A stretch of DNA of 64,000 nucleotides from Semisulcospira habei (lineage: Eukaryota; Mollusca; Gastropoda; Semisulcospiridae): assembly GCA_036245525.1 (NCBI GenBank), contig BTPG01000007.1, positions 128,217,393 to 128,281,392 of the forward strand. The letters run 5' to 3'. Within the stretch, counting starts at the first letter, position 1, and each line of letters starts with the position of its first letter. The notes beneath the pieces are model-generated. The model saw nothing but the letters and a program-made list of their open reading frames with translations. It had not been told where the DNA came from and searched no databases. Position numbers and translations under genes: made by a program. Below are positions 35,313 to 46,250 of this stretch, piece after piece.

Positions 35313-36380
35313 ATATTCTTTTTCAACACGCTCCATCAGATCTTAATAATAAAAAAAAAAATGCATCAAGTTAGTGCCAATTTCTGATTACAGCTGTGCG
35401 GTATGTAATGTAGTCACAGTGACAGTGGTGACACTCTTTCTTGAATTTTAGATCTACGAACGTTGTTTGTATCGAATAATAACATGAAGAATATCCTTTT
35501 CCATTAAAAAACATTTTTTTTGACAGCCCAGGGTTTTTTTTGTGTGCAATTGGGAAACCCTCCATAATCTGCCCCTGACTGTATCTCAATAATGAATATT
35601 TTCCTGGATGGCGAATCTCCAAGGAAAAAACAAAATTAAGTGTTTGTTACAGCTATTATGTCAAGACAATTTTGGGTACTTTGGTATTTGAATGTGTTTG
35701 TTTAGGGGTTTTGATAATTTTTTTTCCTTTTCATTCCTAATTTAAAGCTAAGGTTAGATGATTTGGCCCCAAAAAGCTTGTTTGAGGTTATTCAACCCAC
35801 CATATTTTTTATTGTGGTCCCTACGCCTTTTTGTGCAGTGGGCTGGAAAGGGTTTTTTTCCCCTTTTTTAAGCCCACATTTTTCCAGTTTCGGAGATGTA
35901 CAAACATATTTTTATAAATTTCTGACCTGTACGTACATATTTTCCCAGATATCTGGAGATATACACATATAGCCCTCATATTTTCTTTTCAGCTCAGTGA
36001 ACATTGTTTTTCTTACTATGTTCTAAGCGCTAACACTGTACCACATAAAGGTTTTTCGATATGAAAACTCTGTTAGATGTCAAACAAGTTCATTTAGCGT
36101 TGATATAAAAGAAAACCGAAGACCTTACCTCGACGATTGAATAAAAAATGCCCGTTTCAAACGGGATACACGCATTCCTTTCTCTGTCTTCCATGATAGT
36201 CGAAATGCAACCGGAAAAACCTAGGCAAAATCGCAAGCCGGCGCATGCGCACAAACCCGAAGCGAACTTCGCAATAGGCTTTGAGAAGGTACACGCGCTC
36301 AGTCAGACATCCAGTAATGTAGTATCCATGATGCGATAGAGAGAGAGCGCACTGAGCCAGCCATCCATTAGAATACAGGT
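35313..36380. other. AT-rich intergenic DNA without recognised gene
   Basis: Short frames only. The block at 36350-36385 is an inverted copy of the sequence at 18479-18511 next to the GA tract there. Confidence 0.5.
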
Positions 36381-36383
36381 CAG

Positions 36384-37018
<635 letters not shown>

Positions 37019-37330
37019 GGGTGCAGGGGGAAGGCAAACAACCAGAGCCACCAGCCCCACCCAACAGGCACCCACCAGCCCACGGACGAACGCACAGGCA
37101 TGCGAACAAGACGACCACATACAACCCCAAGGGAATGCACACGATCGCCCCCAACACCCGCGCATAAATCCAAGGACCGGCGACCAGGCGCCCGACAGGG
37201 AAGGGCAAGGGATCCAACTAAACGTACGGCCAGCGCTGAAAAAGTCCCCAAGGGAGTCACAAAGTACATATCAATCAGCGCCAGCCTCACCTATCTGGTT
37301 AGTGAGTAGTCATACAGAAGCGACTCAGTA
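37019..37330. other. Noncoding stretch without recognised gene
   Basis: The GC-richer sequence has a frame open with the GA tract, but its translation is low-complexity and basic, with no domain. Confidence 0.4.
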
Positions 37331-37440
37331 ATATAATATATAATATTATAATATAATATAATATAATATAATATAATATAATATAATATAATATAATATA
37401 ATATAATATAATATAATATAATATAATATAATATAATTAA
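37331..37440. repeat. (ATAAT)n microsatellite
   Basis: About 20 pentanucleotide repeats of ATAAT/TATAA with few interruptions. Confidence 0.93.
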
Positions 37441-37574
37441 TATAATAGCGAAATTATAAAACACCCTCCCCCCCCCCCCCCCGATAAATTATATTACTTA
37501 TAATTATTATGCAGAGAACATAGAGGAATGGAGGGAGCTGGTTGCCAAGTCATCAGTGGTGCCCCACCGGTCGG

Positions 37575-38591
37575 TGTTACACTATAAGTGTATACGACCA
37601 ATATCACGGTCGGGTAATTTTATAATTTCCCTTGATATGAAAATAACGAGGGTATAATTAGTAACACGGGCAGAGCACGGAGAGGGTAATGACACGGTCC
37701 ACTTTGACTACCACGGGCTCACGTGGAGTTGACAAGAGTGGCCAGCCCTACTAAGCTGGGACTAATGAATGATAATTTCGAGTGGAAATACATCAATCTC
37801 ACTTTGGCGGTCACGATGCGGGCAGTAGCGAGCGGGGAGCTGGGACTAATGAATAAATAATGGGTTACTGGTCAGCTAGGATCAGAGGACGCTGACCACC
37901 ATAATAGATGTGGAATAATTAGGAGAGACAGTAATGGGTTCCTGGTCAGCTAAGATCAGAGGACGCTGACCACCATAATAGATGTGGAATAATTATGAGA
38001 GACAGTAATGGGTTCCTTTGATAGCTAGGATCAGAGGACGCTGACCACCATAATAGATGTGGAATAATTACGAGAGACAGTAAGGGGTCCCTGGTCAGCT
38101 ATGATCAGAGGGCGCTGTTCACCAGAGCAGATGGGTGATAGATTATGGGCGACAGTAATAGCTCATTTGACAGATAGGGTCAGGGGACGCTGACCACCAT
38201 GATAGATGTGGAATATTATGGGTGACAGTAATAGCCCCTTTGACTGATTGAGACAAAGGGGCGATGCCCTCCAGAACGGGTATATAGTGGGGGGAAACAC
38301 CAGAACGGGAGAGCTCACAACGAAGGGAACGAGATAGAGAGGGAGCTCGCACAATGAGGAGAACGAGAGAGCACACAACGAAGAGAGAGAGAGAGATAGA
38401 TAGAGGGAGCTGAGAAGCGAGAGACCGAGCGCCCGTATTTTCGCCATTTTAGTATGCCATGCTAGTAGGTTGGTTGTGCCCAACCTATTAGACCCACGAT
38501 GACCAAGAAATAAAAGACTCTTCTGGAAACACTCTTGTCTGGCTGCGTCTTCCATCAACAACACCTTGCGTGTGGCTGCGGTAGTGTAACA
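37575..38591 (+). repeat. 5' LTR of the env-bearing element
   Basis: Starts TGTTACACTA and ends TAGTGTAACA, a 10-base terminal inverted repeat. A TGGTGCCGTGAATCAGG primer-binding-like site follows at about 38610. AATAAA at ~38507 fits a polyadenylation signal. The U3 part holds five to six 74-bp direct repeats. The matching 3' LTR is outside the window, so boundaries rest on these features only. Confidence 0.75.
37861..38230 (+). repeat. 74-bp direct repeats in the LTR
   Basis: Units begin near 37861, 37935, 38009, 38083 and ~38156. Each carries GGTCAGCTA-GATCAGAGG, CGCTGACCACCATAATAGATG and GGAATAATTA-GAGAGACAG. The last units are more diverged. The position suggests an enhancer-type array. 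Confidence 0.85.
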
Positions 38592-38804
38592 CTACCTTAT
38601 CTTCTTATTTGGTGCCGTGAATCAGGATCTCGGAACGGGAAGAAACAGAGGAACGAAGAAACAGAAAAACTAGACTATCAGCACCAAATCGACAGCCAAC
38701 GACGCAAGGGTGGAAGAGCAGACCAGAAAGAGAAGAGTCAAGCCAACAACAAGAAAATAGAAGAGAAGAGTGCAAGCCAACAACCCGAAGAGAAGAGAAG
38801 AGTT

Positions 38805-38985
38805 CGAGCCCACTTCAAGAAAAGCAGAGTTCGAGCCCACGTCAAGGAAAAGCAGAGTTCGAGCCCACTTCAAGAAAAGCAGAGTTCGAGCCCACGTCAA
38901 GAAAAGCAGAGTTCGAGCCCACTTCAAGAAAAGCAGAGTTCGAGCCCACGTCAAGGAAAAAACAGAGTTCGAGCCCACGAGACGT
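38805..38985 (+). repeat. 27-bp repeats in the retroelement leader
   Basis: About six copies of GTTCGAGCCCACTTCAAG followed by AAAAGCAGA, with alternating CACTTC and CACGTC. They lie between the primer-binding site and gag. A frame stays open across them but is probably not translated. Confidence 0.85.
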
Positions 38986-39124
38986 CTGCGACTCATTCAA
39001 GACCAACAGCCGAAAGGATCATGGGGTAAGTGACTTTTTTTCGTTTAACCCTTGTTGAGTCTTATATAGGAGCCAGACCAGTTAGCTAGGGTTGTGTTGT
39101 TGTTACATTTAAAAAGAAACAAAA

Positions 39125-39990
39125 ATGGCAGAGGAAATGTTTAGGATTTTAGGCGAAAAAGTAGAGGAAATGAGTCAGGCGATTAACGCCCAGAGTATAG
39201 GGCAGATGGTAGGAACGTTTGACGGAAAGCCTACCAAATTTAGTGAGTGGATAAAAGAAATTGACAAATATGCAGTGCTAATAAAAGCCCTCAACAGGCG
39301 CCCCGTCATTGCTTATCAAGCAATCTCGGGGGTGGTGAGTGATTTTATCCATCGATTCTTACAAACGGAAGCGGCAGGGGATTGGGATGAATTGAAAAGG
39401 CAGCTAACCGTAAGGTTCGGCGAAATCGCCGATGAAAATCATGCTTTTGCGTTGCTACAGCGGGTGAAACAAAACCCGAAGGAAAGTGTGCCTCTGTATG
39501 CAGAGCGCCTAATGACTTTGGCCGGCGAAGCCTTCCCGAGTCAGATGGGCGCTGCTGTGGTACAACGGCAACTAACAAATTTCTTTGTTGACGGATTGGC
39601 GCACGACTTTCTTAAGATGAAAGTCCTGCGGGATAACTCGAGTACATTAGATAGGGCCGTGCAGGTGGCCATGCAAGAGGAAAACCTTCGCCATGGGTTT
39701 GAGCTACGCACGATAAACAATCGGCCAGTTAGTCAGCCGAGAACGACAGCTAGGGGTGGAGAAGAGGCTGTGGAAGTAGACCATGCTCGTCACCGTAATT
39801 GTTTTAAATGCGGGAGAGTAGGGCACCAGGCAATTGCCGAGTGATAGGGGCGGTTGGTCAGCAAACAATGCGTCCCCCGATTCAATGCTGGAAGTGTGGG
39901 GAACGAGGTCACAGTCAGCGGGAATGTAGAAAGGTCGGAAACAGACAGCCACAAGGTCAAAGAAGGTTTCCGCCGAGGCAGGAAAACTAG
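39125..39990 (+). pseudogene. gag: Gag of the env-bearing element, frame broken in zinc knuckle 1
   Basis: The N-terminal 239 codons (39125-39844) include a Gag capsid region (GTFDGKPTKFSEWIKEID, DWDELKRQLTVRFGEI, PLYAERLMTL). The frame ends inside the first CCHC knuckle just after CFKCGRVGH. Coding signal resumes in the -1 frame with a second, complete knuckle CWKCGERGHSQREC and stops at 39990. A loss of 1 or 4 bases in knuckle 1 would explain this. The second frame ends at a stop that sits at a candidate frameshift site before pol. Confidence 0.8.
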
Positions 39991-40026
39991 AAGGTTCTGC
40001 GGCACACGAAGCCGTTACGCAGGACC
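39981..40026 (+). promoter_or_regulatory. Candidate gag-pol -1 frameshift site
   Basis: GGAAAAC (39981-39987) in the second gag frame is followed by the stop TAG, then a hairpin pairing GGTTCTGCGGC (39993) with GCC...CGCAGGACC (ending 40026). The protease frame is -1 relative to it and open back to this point. The heptamer does not fit X XXY YYZ exactly, so efficiency is doubtful. Confidence 0.5.
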
Positions 40027-40046
40027 GGAAAAGTAGAAAGAGTCAG

Positions 40047-40733
40047 TTGTTTAGCATTAACGTAGCGGGTAGTCCTAAGTGCATAGTGTTCAAAATTGAG
40101 AAGCAACGATTTCGTAGCTTGATCGATACGGGAGCAGAGGTGTCTTTGATTAGCAAGGGGGCTTACGATAAACTCAGTCATAAGCCAAAGTTAGGAAAGG
40201 GAGATGTGTCGTTACAGTCAGTTAGTGGAGAAGCTTTACAAGTATTGGGGAGCTCAGAATTAGAATTTACGGTAGCGGGGCAAAAGTTTAAACATAAGTT
40301 CTACGTGGTATCCGGGCTCAACAGGAACTTTATTTTGGGAAATGACTGGTTAGACAAAAACGGAGTGAGGATTTATTTTGACTTGAAGAAACTCAGAGTC
40401 GGAAGTGTTTATGTGCCCTATGAACAGGACATCCACATTTCGTCTTTGGTCAGAGTGACTAAGACGAAAGTGATAAAACCTCAGACGGCAGAAGTACTCC
40501 AGGTACGGATGAAGGATGCTCCGTATTTTGCAAGAGAGACACTCTTAGAGATTTCGGAAACAGACAAGGGATTTATAGCACAAGAACCGGGACTGTTAGT
40601 GACAAGCACGGTAGTCAAGCAAAATAATCACCAGACGTATCCCATACTGATAGTAAACAACACAAACAAGACGTATAGAGTTAGAAGGTGTTGTGTTGTG
40701 GGGAAGGTAACAGCAGTTCAGGAAGTACATTAA
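40047..40733 (+). CDS. pol: Retroelement aspartic protease region
   Basis: The frame contains RSLIDTGAEVSLI, the active-site DTGA motif, within the first ~40 residues, and ILGNDWLDKNGV, the second typical retropepsin motif, about 75 residues later. It is open upstream to about 39981, so no own start is needed. A TAA at 40731-40733 separates it from the RT frame, which is in the same phase, so this is most likely one polyprotein with a single stop mutation. Confidence 0.85.
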   Translation: MFSINVAGSPKCIVFKIEKQRFRSLIDTGAEVSLISKGAYDKLSHKPKLGKGDVSLQSVSGEALQVLGSSELEFTVAGQKFKHKFYVVSGLNRNFILGNDWLDKNGVRIYFDLKKLRVGSVYVPYEQDIHISSLVRVTKTKVIKPQTAEVLQVRMKDAPYFARETLLEISETDKGFIAQEPGLLVTSTVVKQNNHQTYPILIVNNTNKTYRVRRCCVVGKVTAVQEVH

Positions 40734-40775
40734 GTACAGATAGGGTCGGTTGATCGGCAGGTATCGGCAGTCGAC

Positions 40776-43700
40776 TTGACGGAAGTCACTGCGCCGGAGA
40801 AGATGAAAGGTGTAGTGTCAGAGCTCATAACGAACAATCAAGACTTGTTTGCGAATAGCGACCTTGATTTAGGGGCTACTGACACTGTCACGATGAAACT
40901 AGATACCGGCGATCATCCTCCCATTAGGATAAAACCGTATAGAATCCCGCTTCAAGATAGAGAGATTGTTGACAAGGCTCTAGAAGAGATGTTACAGGCA
41001 GGTGTGATAAGACGTTCTCAGTCCCCATGGTCTTTTAGTTTAGTGATTGTATCCAAGAAGGATGGGTCGAAACGTTTATGTGTTGACTTTAGAAAGCTGA
41101 ATGAGATTACAAAGAAAACATCGTATCCACTACCGCTGATAGATGACATTTTGTCACTACTTGGAAAGGCCAAGTATTTTACCAGTCTGGACCTTAAGTC
41201 GGGGTACTGGCAGGTCAAGATGGCGGATCAGGAGAGTAGGGATAGAGTAGCATTTGCATGCCACAAGGGATTATTCGAATTTACGAAAATGCCTTTTGGT
41301 TTGGTGGGGGCACCGGGATTGTTCATGATGCCTATGAATATCGTGCTAGCCGGTTTAGAAAGCTTTGCCTGTGCCTATCTCGATGACATTTTGATCTTCT
41401 CAGAAACAATAGAAGACCATCTGTGTCACCTTCAGACAGTCTTTGATCGATTGAGACAGCATGACCTGAAGCTGAAACTCAAGAAGTGTCAATTCTTTGA
41501 GGAAGAAACCAAATACTTAGGGTTTGTCATTAGTAACCAGGGGATAAAACCGGATGAGGAAAAGGTAAAAGTCATTAGGGCTATGGCGGCTCCGACCTGT
41601 GTCAGAGAGTGCCGTTCGTTCATTGGTATGATTGGGTTTTACAGGAAAATGATTCCTAATTTCTCCCAGATGGCTGAACCAATCATAGCACTGACACGAA
41701 AGTATGCGAGATTCAGTTGGACAGAGGAATGCCAGAAAGCGTTTGATTTGATGAAGGAAACGTTAGCTGTAGCACCAGTGTTAGCCTATCCAGATACACG
41801 GCGTCCGTACATCCTTTACACGGATGCCAGCGACGCATGCGTGGGGGCATGTCTCGCGCAAAAATGCGATGAGGATTCAGACATTTCCCCAGGCTCAAAG
41901 GTAGAAAGACCCATTTACTTTCTATCCCATAAACTTAGTACCAGTCAGAGGAAATGGTCGACAATAGAGAAAGAGGCTTTTGCGATCCATTATGCGCTTC
42001 AAAAGCTAAATCACTACTTGCATAATGAGGAGTTTGTAATCCGCACGGATCACATGCCTCTTAAGTATTTGCTTAATTCACCAATGCAGAATAAGAAGGT
42101 GCAGATGTGGGCCCTTGGCATTTCAGGATATAACTGTACTATTGAATATATCCCAGGTCCTCAAAATGTTTTGGCAGACTTACTATCCAGAATGCCGAGT
42201 GGTACTCACATGCCAGAGCATGAGGAAGAAGAAGAGTTAACCATAGAGGTCAATGACAATGCTTTTGTCATTGGAGTCATAAACTCCAACCAATTCACCC
42301 GGGGCCCCAAGCAGTTCGCTAGTTGTACAGTAAGGGCAGGGTGTGACGAGAAGCTGGAAAAAGTTGATCTTCCAGGGTTTGATATTATTGAGGAACAGGA
42401 GAAGGATTCTGAAATAGTGCGCTTAAAGGACTTATTGATTAGTGAACAAGGAACCATGACAGCCAATAGGAGATACATGCTGATAGAGGATGTTCTATAT
42501 TTCTTGTCTCATCCTGATGATGAACCAGTAGCCAGATTGTATGTTCCGTCTCACTTGGTAGAGTACGTAGTCAGAGAGTACCATGACGAAAATGGTCACT
42601 TAGGAATAGACAAGACGCATGACACAGTCAGTAGAAAGTATTACTGGCCTAACATGTACAAACAACTGTATGAATATGTTAGTGGGTGTGTCATCTGTCA
42701 GTCTAGAGTGTTACAAAAGAAAAGGGCCCCCGTACAGGAAATGGACATTCCTCCATACCCATTCGCTAAGTTGTCATTGGACTTGGCAGGTCCGTTTGAC
42801 CGCTCTCTTAGCGGGAATCGCTATGTCATAGCATTCATCTGTCATCTGACAGGTTGGGTAGAGGCGTTCCCTGTACCAGATAAAACGCCGCAGTCAGTGG
42901 TACAGCTCCTCGTTGAAGAAATTCTACCCAGACATGGCTGTCCATTGCAGATAGTATCAGACAATGGATCTGAGAATGTGAATAGGGTTATGGCAGAAAC
43001 GCTGGCAGAACTGAACATAGATCATGTCACGACCAGTCTTTATCATCCACAGTCCAATGCTAAGGTCGAACGTTTCCATAGAACTTTTAACGACATTCTG
43101 TCCAAAAAGATACAAGAGGATTTTTCGACATGGGACGTGCATATTAACCAAGTACTAGCAGCTTATAGGGTTTGTGTTTCGGAAACTACGCAGGAATCTC
43201 CTTTCTTTTTACTGTACGGTCGCGATCCAGTGCTACCGTTAGATAACATCCTTAGACCCCGAAGAAAATACGCTGGTGAAGATTTTCACAAGATAGCGCT
43301 TGAGCAGCAACACAAGGCCTTCACCCAGGTGTATCGGCGAATTAAGAAAGCACAGAAGAAGGGGGCTAAGTATGCTAATAGAGGTGTACAGCCTGTCGAG
43401 ATTAAGGTCGGTGACCCAGTGTACCTTCGTAATCACCGTAGACACAATAAGTTAGACAGTAAGTGGAGGTCGCACTATAGAGTGGTGGAACAATTGTCGC
43501 CTGTCACATTCAGGGTACGACATCAACTAGATGGCACTGAGGTCAGTTCACATGCTGAACACTTGCGGATAGCCAAAATTAGCGAGTGGCCTATTCCAAA
43601 AGCCAGGGGGAGAACATTACGTAAAGCCACACAGGTTGTAGCTCCAGAATCATCCGATAGCGACAGTGACGATGCAGTAGGGCAAGAGAACGCACGAGAC

Positions 43701-43967
43701 AGACTGACTAGGGGGGTGCGAAAAGAGCGTGAGAATTCTTCATCCGAGGAGGACGTTCCGTTACTGGAGTTAAGAAAGCGCCTAAAGACAAGAGAGAAAA
43801 GATCTCTCTCAGCAGTAAACGTTAGTTGTAACAAGGGCACATCAGACAGTTCTGATGATGGGGAGACCGACGACAATCGTTCGATTCAGCCTAGTTTACA
43901 GACTAATGGGGTTAGGAAAATTCTTGAAGCGATACTGACTCTTCTGCCAAAGAAGGCTTCAAATTAG
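40776..43967 (+). CDS. pol: Retroelement RT, RNase H and integrase
   Basis: 1,063 codons. RT: LKSGYWQVKM near 140-149, FGLVGAPGLF near 174-183, catalytic YLDD at 201-204. RNase H: YTDASDACVGACL near 348. Integrase: HHCC module with GHLGIDKTHD and CVICQ (~605-650), then a catalytic core beginning LSLDLAGPFD, with SDNGSEN and a downstream Glu in ERFHRTF. A C-terminal YLRNHRRHNKLDSKW region and an acidic, Ser-rich tail follow. The frame is in phase with the protease and resumes right after the stop at 40733. Domain order is Ty3/gypsy type. Confidence 0.92.
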   Translation: MTEVTAPEKMKGVVSELITNNQDLFANSDLDLGATDTVTMKLDTGDHPPIRIKPYRIPLQDREIVDKALEEMLQAGVIRRSQSPWSFSLVIVSKKDGSKRLCVDFRKLNEITKKTSYPLPLIDDILSLLGKAKYFTSLDLKSGYWQVKMADQESRDRVAFACHKGLFEFTKMPFGLVGAPGLFMMPMNIVLAGLESFACAYLDDILIFSETIEDHLCHLQTVFDRLRQHDLKLKLKKCQFFEEETKYLGFVISNQGIKPDEEKVKVIRAMAAPTCVRECRSFIGMIGFYRKMIPNFSQMAEPIIALTRKYARFSWTEECQKAFDLMKETLAVAPVLAYPDTRRPYILYTDASDACVGACLAQKCDEDSDISPGSKVERPIYFLSHKLSTSQRKWSTIEKEAFAIHYALQKLNHYLHNEEFVIRTDHMPLKYLLNSPMQNKKVQMWALGISGYNCTIEYIPGPQNVLADLLSRMPSGTHMPEHEEEEELTIEVNDNAFVIGVINSNQFTRGPKQFASCTVRAGCDEKLEKVDLPGFDIIEEQEKDSEIVRLKDLLISEQGTMTANRRYMLIEDVLYFLSHPDDEPVARLYVPSHLVEYVVREYHDENGHLGIDKTHDTVSRKYYWPNMYKQLYEYVSGCVICQSRVLQKKRAPVQEMDIPPYPFAKLSLDLAGPFDRSLSGNRYVIAFICHLTGWVEAFPVPDKTPQSVVQLLVEEILPRHGCPLQIVSDNGSENVNRVMAETLAELNIDHVTTSLYHPQSNAKVERFHRTFNDILSKKIQEDFSTWDVHINQVLAAYRVCVSETTQESPFFLLYGRDPVLPLDNILRPRRKYAGEDFHKIALEQQHKAFTQVYRRIKKAQKKGAKYANRGVQPVEIKVGDPVYLRNHRRHNKLDSKWRSHYRVVEQLSPVTFRVRHQLDGTEVSSHAEHLRIAKISEWPIPKARGRTLRKATQVVAPESSDSDSDDAVGQENARDRLTRGVRKERENSSSEEDVPLLELRKRLKTREKRSLSAVNVSCNKGTSDSSDDGETDDNRSIQPSLQTNGVRKILEAILTLLPKKASN

Positions 43968-44098
43968 AAATGCGACTCTCAGACGGTATCAGAGAGAGGA
44001 CTATTGTAATATGTAAATCATGAAGCATGATTTGGGTTTTGTCAGAGACAGTGGTATAAGTCTCTGGTGGTATCTTGTATGTTGCAGACAACAACAAG

Positions 44099-45727
44099 AT
44101 GAAGTTTTTCTTGAGTCTGATAGTATTGGGGCTAGCGCAGGGTTTAAATATTAATCACAATGTCGTATTTCAAAAACTTGATGAAGTTACCACGACGAGG
44201 TCGCGATGGTTGGTAACTTTTGTTATTGATCTACAGCCATATCATAATGCGATCAATAAGCTCTATAAAGACATGCAAGGTATTACCAACAGCACTTGGA
44301 ATATCATTGCGCATTATTTTGAAGAAAGGAAACAGTTCGTGAAGAACTTCGCACAGTTAGGTCAGGAACTAAAGATAGTGATGGATACATACAATGGAAT
44401 AACTGAGAGTTTTGCAGAATACAATACGTTGTATGGCAGAAAAAGAAGGTCACTAATTCCGTTTGTAGGTAGTGCCCTCAATTTCCTTTTCGGTACTGTT
44501 TCTGAATCGGATCTGAGAGCAGTGCAAGAAAATGTACAAGTGTTAGCAGATAACCAACAAGAATTGGCACATGTGGTGTCTGAAAGTCTGACCATAATAA
44601 ATGCTTCGCGGGTTGAGATTTCGGAGAATAGACACGCAATTAATCAGTTGATGGAAGGTGTGACGCAACTTGATCAGAAATTAAGAAACGTAACGCAAGA
44701 AATGCAGAAGCAGATACACGAGTTAGAAACCCTTATTTCGACTTATCTTCAAATCGATTTGGTAATCGAAGAAGTTAAACAGATGATACAACGCCTGACG
44801 ATTTATTTTGAACATCTTCAACTTCAGTTGAATATGTTATCTCTTGGACGTTTAGCTCCAAGTACGATTACTCCGCATAACCTTCGAAAGTTGTTAACGG
44901 AGATTGAATTACGTTTAGAGTCACCCCTACACCTACCTGGGGATCCAAAGAAAGAGTTGTGGAAATTTTATCAGTTTCTTACATGTAATACCATTCTTGA
45001 AAACTCACGAATTCTAGTGATCGTACCCATACCACTGCTCGATTTTAATGAGAAATTTGAAATTTATAAGGTACACAATTTACCTGTACCATTAGTAACT
45101 GGAGATTCAGGTCGGCCTGCGCCAGAATCAATGACGGCTCAGTATGACTTAGAATCCACAACAATAGCAGTAGACGCGCAACGTACGCGGTTTGCGTTCC
45201 TTACGGAAGCTGAACTTGAAGCTTGTTCCAAACCCTTGATAGGATTCTGTGCGATTCGAAGTGCAATATATCCTATGAACATTAATCAGTTTTGTGTTAC
45301 GGCGCTGTTTTTAAACAATTCAGACGTAATTGCAACACACTGCCAAACAAAGGTCAAGTTGGGTACAGTGTTACCTATGGCACGGTATATAATGGATGGG
45401 CTATGGGTCATTAGTAATCATAGTCCACTAAAGATGAGTATTAGTTGTCACGGTAAAGGGGTCACGTACCAACAAATCAACCCACCATTATCGCTAATCC
45501 GCCTCAATGAATCATGTACGGCTATTAGTGATAGATTGATGTTAACCCCTTACTACCAACAAGAGAGCCAGTATCAGGTGGAAGACAAATTGATAGGATG
45601 GATGGAAAACTATGCATTTTCCAATATAACGTTATGGAAACCATTTCATAGCGCTTTACCAGACTACGATCCCATCTCTTTCCCCAAAGAGTTAGATGAA
45701 ATTAAAGAAATGCCAATGGAGAGATAG
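44099..45727 (+). pseudogene. env: Envelope glycoprotein, F-like, split by the Polinton
   Basis: The ATG at 44099 gives a hydrophobic signal peptide. A furin-type RKRR lies about 115 residues in, followed by a small hydrophobic segment and a long heptad-rich helical region, as in class I fusion proteins of the baculovirus-F/errantivirus kind. Several NxS/T glycosylation sites and cysteines follow. The visible frame stops within the first bases of the Polinton. The codons after the right-hand target duplication (63891 onward) stay in the same phase and lead to a hydrophobic stretch at 63960-64000, likely the membrane anchor, with a TGA in between. Membrane fusion is the family role; this copy is interrupted. 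Confidence 0.82.
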
Positions 45728-45928
45728 ATAATAGGAGACCCGTAAGACAATGAATTCAATAGAGCCGCATCCGTCATTAATTTACGCCATTTTTAATATC
45801 AAAATTTTGACCCCCCCCATTACACCCCCGTTATTTCCGAATCAACCCTTTGATTTTAAAAAGTGACGAGCATGACTTATGCGGCCTTATTGATCTGATT
45901 ATCTTACAGGTCTCCTATTATCTATCTC
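45720..45928. repeat. Foldback duplicating the Polinton end, left
   Basis: AGAGATAGATAATAGGAGA at the outer edge reappears in inverse orientation as TCTCCTATTATCTATCTCT at 45910-45928. The inner arms also pair (ATTCAATAGAGCCGCAT with ATGCGGCCTTATTGAT). The same module occurs on the right at 63677-63886. Confidence 0.88.
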
Positions 45929-45929
45929 T

Positions 45930-46250
45930 CACCAAGGCCAAGGTCATCAAGGTCATGGGTCATGGGTCAAGGTCATCAAGGTCAAGGCCACCAAGGCCAT
46001 GGGTCAAGGTCATGGGTCAAGGTCACCAAGGTCAAGATCACCAAGGTCATTGATGACAAGGTCATCAAGGTCACGGTCATGGGTCAAGGTCATAAAGGTC
46101 ACGGGTCAAGGTCATGGGTCAAGGTCATGTGTCAAGGTCATCAATGTCAAAGGTCATGGGTCAAGGTCATCAAGGTCAAGGTCACCAAGGTCATGGGTCA
46201 AGGGCCAAGGTCATTGATGGCAAGGTCATGGGTCAAGGTCGTCGAGGTCT
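45930..46250 (+). repeat. TCAAGGTCA array in the left TIR
   Basis: More than 25 occurrences of AAGGTCA, mostly in TCAAGGTCA or GTCAAGGTCAT contexts, spaced 9 to 12 bases. TCAAGGTCA is the extended half-site bound by ERR and FTZ-F1/SF-1 class nuclear receptors. Frames across the array are artefacts. Confidence 0.9.

Larger units (their letters stand above)
37575..45719 (+). mobile_element. Env-bearing gypsy-class retroelement, left part
   Basis: The 5' LTR, a repeat-bearing leader, gag, pol and env lie in retroviral order on the plus strand. env is interrupted at 45719 by the Polinton and resumes at 63887; the 3' LTR lies beyond the window. Lesions include a frame break in the first zinc knuckle of gag, a stop between protease and RT (40731-40733), and an in-frame TGA in the env tail (63954-63956). 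Gypsy-class domain order plus an F-like envelope resembles errantivirus-type elements. Confidence 0.9.

Noticed and set aside
38812..38985. CRISPR-like array of short repeats
   Set aside because: Repeats are head-to-tail with no unique spacers, inside a retroelement leader in a eukaryotic genome.
38535..39029. 164-codon frame in the retroelement leader as a protein gene
   Set aside because: It begins inside the LTR, spans the primer-binding site and tandem repeats, and its Ser/Arg/Lys composition changes with repeat phase.
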